NCBI GenBank assembly: GCA_024401435.1
Contig: JAKSLB010000001.1
Span: 178,280-242,279, forward strand
DNA: 64,000 bases
Reading direction: 5' to 3'
DNA from: Paludibacteraceae bacterium
GTDB lineage: Bacteria > Bacteroidota > Bacteroidia > Bacteroidales > Paludibacteraceae
The translations under genes and the position numbers were made by a program. Below are positions 60,837 through 64,000 of this stretch, piece by piece. Every line of letters starts with the position of its first letter. Within the stretch, counting starts at the first letter, position 1. The notes under the pieces were generated by a model. The model was given only the letters and a program-made list of their open reading frames with translations, made no database searches and was not told the DNA's origin.

Positions 60837-63560
60837 ATGACTTCTATGGACAAGCCCATGACACCCGAAGAAAAGGCACGAGTGAAGATCGACAAGATGT
60901 TTGAAGCTTCTGGTTGGCAAGTGGTGGATCGTAATTTCTACAATCCAGATGTTAATGCTGTGGCTGTCCGTGAAGGTTTGCTCAAACATGGCTTGGAAGC
61001 TGACTATTTCCTTTTTATCAGGGGAAAGGCTGTGGGCGTGCTGGAAGCAAAGCGTGAGGAGGTAGATGTCTCCTCGGAAGTGGTGCGGGAGCAGGCTGAA
61101 AACTATACTAAATCAGTTCCTAATACATATCGGACATTCTCGAACCCTTTGCCGTTTTACTATACTTCTAATGGTAAGGATATTTATTTTTCGGACAAAC
61201 GGAAGGATGCCTTTAGTTTCGCTCCCGTGAATCATATCCACACCCCCAGAGAGGTGGTGAAGATGCTTGGCATCGAGGATGAGTTCGCTGGATTACCGCT
61301 CTTGAAACAAGGTAAACTTCGTAACTGCCAATTCGAAGCCATCACCAACCTGGAGAAGAGTTTTGAAGCGGGTGACAAAAGGGCCTTGATCGTTTTGGCG
61401 ACGGGTGCGGGAAAGACCTTTACCGCATGTGCGGCCTTGTATCGCCTCTTGACCTATACGCCCATGAAACGGGTATTGTTTCTTGTGGACCGCAACAACT
61501 TGGGCAAGCAGGCGGAAGGAGCATTCGCGGAGTTCAAGCTGACGAAAAGTGGCGAACCCTTTAATACCATCTATGGCGTGGAGCGTTTGAAAAGTTCCCG
61601 TATTCCGAAGGATGCCAATGTGGTGATATCTACCATCCATCGTCTCTTCTCTTTTTTGAGCGGAGAGGAGATCGTGGATAGTGACGAAGAGGATGATGAT
61701 GATGATGCTTTGAGGGAGGTTGTGTTGCCGCCCAATCCATCTCTGCCCAAGGACTATTTCGACCTGATCATCGTGGATGAGTGCCACCGCTCCATCTATG
61801 GCAACTGGGGTGCGGTGTTGAGGTATTTCGATACCGCCAGAATTGTCGGCCTGACCGCTACCCCTATTCCGGAAACCTTGGCCTTCTTCAATCAAAATGT
61901 GGTGGTGAACTACACCCTTGACCAATCCATTGTGGATGGCGTGAATGTGGATGCGAGAGTGTTCCGCATCAAGACGCTTGTCTCCGAGGAGGGCGGTGCC
62001 ATCCGTGAGGGAGATCCATTGAAGAAAGAGACACGCTATTACGGCACGGTGGAGGATGTGAGTTCCAGACAACAAAGAAACTATACTCCTGAGGAGTTGA
62101 ATCGTAGTATCATCAATCCTGCACAGATCAAACTGATACTGGAGACCTATCGGGATAATATCTACACAAACATGTATCCTGATCGTGAACCCAATATGGA
62201 TTATATCCCCAAGACGTTGATTTTCGCTCTGAATGAGGCGCATGCGAATAATATCGTGAAGATCGCCAAGGAGGTTTTTGGCCGCACGGATGACACATTC
62301 GTCCAGAAGATCACCTATTCCGTGGCGGATAGTAATGATATGATTCGTCAGTTCAGAAATAACATAGAGTTCCGTATCGCGGTCACCTGTACCTTGGTGG
62401 CGACGGGTACTGATGTCAAACCCTTGGAGGTGGTGATCTTTATGCGTGACGTGCGCTCCCAGCCGCTTTATGAGCAGATGAAGGGTCGCGGTGTCCGTAC
62501 CATTGATGATAATTCCTTGCGAAACGCTACACCGAATGCATTCTCCAAGGATTTCTTCTTTTTGATAGATGCGGTGGGCGTGACGGAACATGATATGATA
62601 GTTCCTCCAGCGGGAGAGGGCGGCGCTTCCCACTATATCTCCCTTGCCAAACTTTTGGAACTCCTTACCCATGGCAACTATGAGGATGAGTATCTGCGTC
62701 GATTGGCGGGCATCCTCTCACGCATGGGTAATAGCGAACGTGTGGAACAGGAGGATAAGGATGAGTTCGCCTATTTGGCGGGTGTCACCCTCTTGGACTT
62801 GGCCGCCAACATCTTCAAAGCGATGGAGGATGGTTTGCCTCCCTATTTGGACATCAATGATCCTAATCCGGAGCGTAAGGCGCTCTTCGCCCCTCTTGGT
62901 TCACGTCCGGATGCGCGCGAGAAGTTGAAGGAGATCGCCGCAGGATATGTCGTCACTGTGGAGAATGGGGAAGATACGCTGATTTCAGCGGAATTCTCCG
63001 TGGAGGATGCGGTGGAGACCACTTCCGCTTTCGAGACCTACTGTCGGGAACACAAAGATGAATTGGAAGCGCTCCGAATCATTTACAACAACGAGGGCGC
63101 TCCCTTGTCCTATCGCATGTTGAAGGATTTGGAGAAGCAGTTGAGACTTGCCAATAACAAATTCTTCGCGACGAAACTTTGGGACGACTATGCGATGGTA
63201 AAGCCTGAAAGGGTTCGTAGGAACAAGACGAAGGAGGAGAAGGAGGCGATCACCAATCTGATTCAGTTGGTGCGGTTCGCCTACAATCAAATCGATGAGC
63301 TGGAGAGCATTGTGCCCCAAGCGAATTCGCTCTTTAACTTATGGCATGGACGTAAGCAACAGAGTGTCACCGACGCCCAAATTGAGATCATGAAGCAGTT
63401 GGTGAACTATATCGCCACCAATGGCTTCGCTACCGTGGCGGATATTCGTGAGTTTGATTCCGCCAAGGCGATCAAACTGATACTCGCCTATAGCGACGCG
63501 ATCAAGGCCAATGAGGCATTGAATGATCTATCTAAGTTTATAATTTATAACATTGCATAG
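60837..63560 (+). CDS. hsdR: Type I restriction enzyme, R (motor/nuclease) subunit
   Basis: A 907-residue subunit that translocates and cuts unmodified DNA as part of an HsdRMS complex. The N-terminal nuclease domain has the PD-(D/E)xK residues Asp56 (EADYFLF) and Glu70-x-Lys72 (VGVLEAKRE). The helicase core has LATGAGKTFTA (Walker A), VDECHRS (motif II), GLTATPIPET (motif III) and the QMKGRGVRT motif VI. The C-terminal part belongs to the EcoEI_R_C type. An acidic insert (DSDEEDDDDD) sits between helicase motifs. Base composition and codon use are much more GC-rich than the flanking DNA, typical of a transferred restriction locus. hsdM follows at 63916 after a hairpin-rich gap. hsdS is not in the window. 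Confidence 0.95.
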   Translation: MTSMDKPMTPEEKARVKIDKMFEASGWQVVDRNFYNPDVNAVAVREGLLKHGLEADYFLFIRGKAVGVLEAKREEVDVSSEVVREQAENYTKSVPNTYRTFSNPLPFYYTSNGKDIYFSDKRKDAFSFAPVNHIHTPREVVKMLGIEDEFAGLPLLKQGKLRNCQFEAITNLEKSFEAGDKRALIVLATGAGKTFTACAALYRLLTYTPMKRVLFLVDRNNLGKQAEGAFAEFKLTKSGEPFNTIYGVERLKSSRIPKDANVVISTIHRLFSFLSGEEIVDSDEEDDDDDALREVVLPPNPSLPKDYFDLIIVDECHRSIYGNWGAVLRYFDTARIVGLTATPIPETLAFFNQNVVVNYTLDQSIVDGVNVDARVFRIKTLVSEEGGAIREGDPLKKETRYYGTVEDVSSRQQRNYTPEELNRSIINPAQIKLILETYRDNIYTNMYPDREPNMDYIPKTLIFALNEAHANNIVKIAKEVFGRTDDTFVQKITYSVADSNDMIRQFRNNIEFRIAVTCTLVATGTDVKPLEVVIFMRDVRSQPLYEQMKGRGVRTIDDNSLRNATPNAFSKDFFFLIDAVGVTEHDMIVPPAGEGGASHYISLAKLLELLTHGNYEDEYLRRLAGILSRMGNSERVEQEDKDEFAYLAGVTLLDLAANIFKAMEDGLPPYLDINDPNPERKALFAPLGSRPDAREKLKEIAAGYVVTVENGEDTLISAEFSVEDAVETTSAFETYCREHKDELEALRIIYNNEGAPLSYRMLKDLEKQLRLANNKFFATKLWDDYAMVKPERVRRNKTKEEKEAITNLIQLVRFAYNQIDELESIVPQANSLFNLWHGRKQQSVTDAQIEIMKQLVNYIATNGFATVADIREFDSAKAIKLILAYSDAIKANEALNDLSKFIIYNIA

Positions 63561-63630
63561 CATGAAACCTATTGAAAAATACCAATATACACCTTCTGAA
63601 AAGGAGTGTGTTCAATCCAACGAACCCATT

Positions 63631-63848
63631 CTGGCTGGAAGCCAGTATCTGAGTAACCGCGGGCAACGCCTGCGGATTAGGATACACGTAGATCCAGTCT
63701 GCCTGGAGGGCAGTACCTTGTTCCAAAGAACGATGCATCGCCCCAAGGTAGTGCCTTCCAGGCACACGGAGTCGGTGGTGCGTTTTAACCGGCAGCATCT
63801 CCTTCGTCGATGCAACCGGTTACTAGGATATTGCCTTCCAGGCAATAT
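63631..63848. repeat. Hairpin cluster between hsdR and hsdM
   Basis: Six or seven short stem-loops within about 220 nt: CTGGCTGGAAGCCAG (63631), CCGCGGGCAACGCCTGCGG (63657), CTGCCTGGAGGGCAG (63699), the palindrome CGATGCATCG (63731), GTGCCTTCCAGGCAC (63751), an ACCGG...CCGGT stem (63788-63820) and ATTGCCTTCCAGGCAAT (63830). Several share a TTCC or GGA loop. Frames that cross it are not protein-like. It is a structured DNA or RNA element of unknown function. Confidence 0.65.
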
Positions 63849-63906
63849 GACGATTTGATTAAGTTCTTATCGTTCTTTGTAAGTCGTAATGTTCAAAACA
63901 TAATGA

Positions 63907-64000
<94 letters not shown>

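Noticed and set aside
61293-62672. A 459-codon open frame on the minus strand
   Set aside because: It lies wholly inside hsdR, has no family features, and arises from the GC-rich codon bias of hsdR.
63553-63858. A 101-codon ORF on the plus strand, and ORFs on the minus strand, between hsdR and hsdM
   Set aside because: The region is a chain of hairpins, and the translations show only repeat-derived Arg/Cys-rich sequence without protein character.

Overview
The window is AT-rich DNA from a member of the Bacteroidota, most probably the order Bacteroidales. The evidence is the Bacteroidetes-type promoter element (TAnnTTTGC, sometimes with TTG/TTTG about 19-20 nt upstream) in front of many genes, the near absence of Shine-Dalgarno sequences, several secreted proteins with type IX secretion (T9SS) C-terminal sorting domains, and typical families (sufBCD, BspA-like leucine-rich repeats, PCMD, DUF4384, AraC regulator with a Y_Y_Y-like sensor part). 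A secreted GH5 glycanase and polysaccharide-binding proteins suggest a polysaccharide-degrading gut or sediment organism. The species cannot be named from this sequence.

Layout. 1-11 kb, mostly minus strand: an exported thioredoxin-fold protein, gyrB, a DUF922-type exported protein, topA and the sufBCD iron-sulfur assembly operon. 11-24 kb: a small membrane protein, a membrane-anchored AraC regulator, a Uup-type ABC-F ATPase, a cytoplasmic-looking S9 peptidase, then a tight plus-strand operon (CPA2 antiporter, PlsC-like acyltransferase, AlkD-like protein, ruvB, 2-hydroxyacid dehydrogenase), followed by an initiator tRNA-Met. 24.5-37.3 kb, minus strand: a 2247-residue T9SS type-B adhesin-like protein, then a locus of DUF4384 protein, secreted WG-repeat/caspase protein and CHASE2 membrane protein, then an acyltransferase-3. 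37-45 kb: asd, a lamin-tail secreted protein, an outer-membrane barrel, a secreted T9SS protein and the GH5 glycanase. 45.5-59.9 kb: a lipoprotein, a 1667-residue protein with 17 cadherin-like repeats, a VWA/coiled-coil/DUF3883 protein, a translationally coupled pair of exported proteins, a BspA-like LRR protein and a 44-residue peptide. 60-64 kb: an IS982 remnant, a truncated gene and the start of a type I restriction-modification locus (hsdR, then hsdM running off the end) whose base composition is clearly more GC-rich than the rest.

How parts fit together. Housekeeping genes occupy the first 24 kb and asd. The rest is largely cell-surface biology. The most unusual module is the CHASE2 / secreted caspase / DUF4384 set: all three products are exported or membrane-bound, the CHASE2 sensor has no cytoplasmic output domain, and the caspase keeps its His and Cys, so a periplasmic stimulus-response protease circuit is a reasonable hypothesis. 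A VWA-DUF3883 fusion in which both active sites look degraded is a second unusual protein.

The window is also rich in short repeats: three arrays of a 19-nt palindrome at about 41.4, 43.0 and 51.4 kb; a dispersed MITE-like element at 11.1 and 45.3 kb with solo ends at 53.3 and 59.7 kb; three different palindromes at 56.3-56.4 kb; and a cluster of hairpins between hsdR and hsdM. Two promoter/terminator arrangements without a gene may be small RNAs or leaders.
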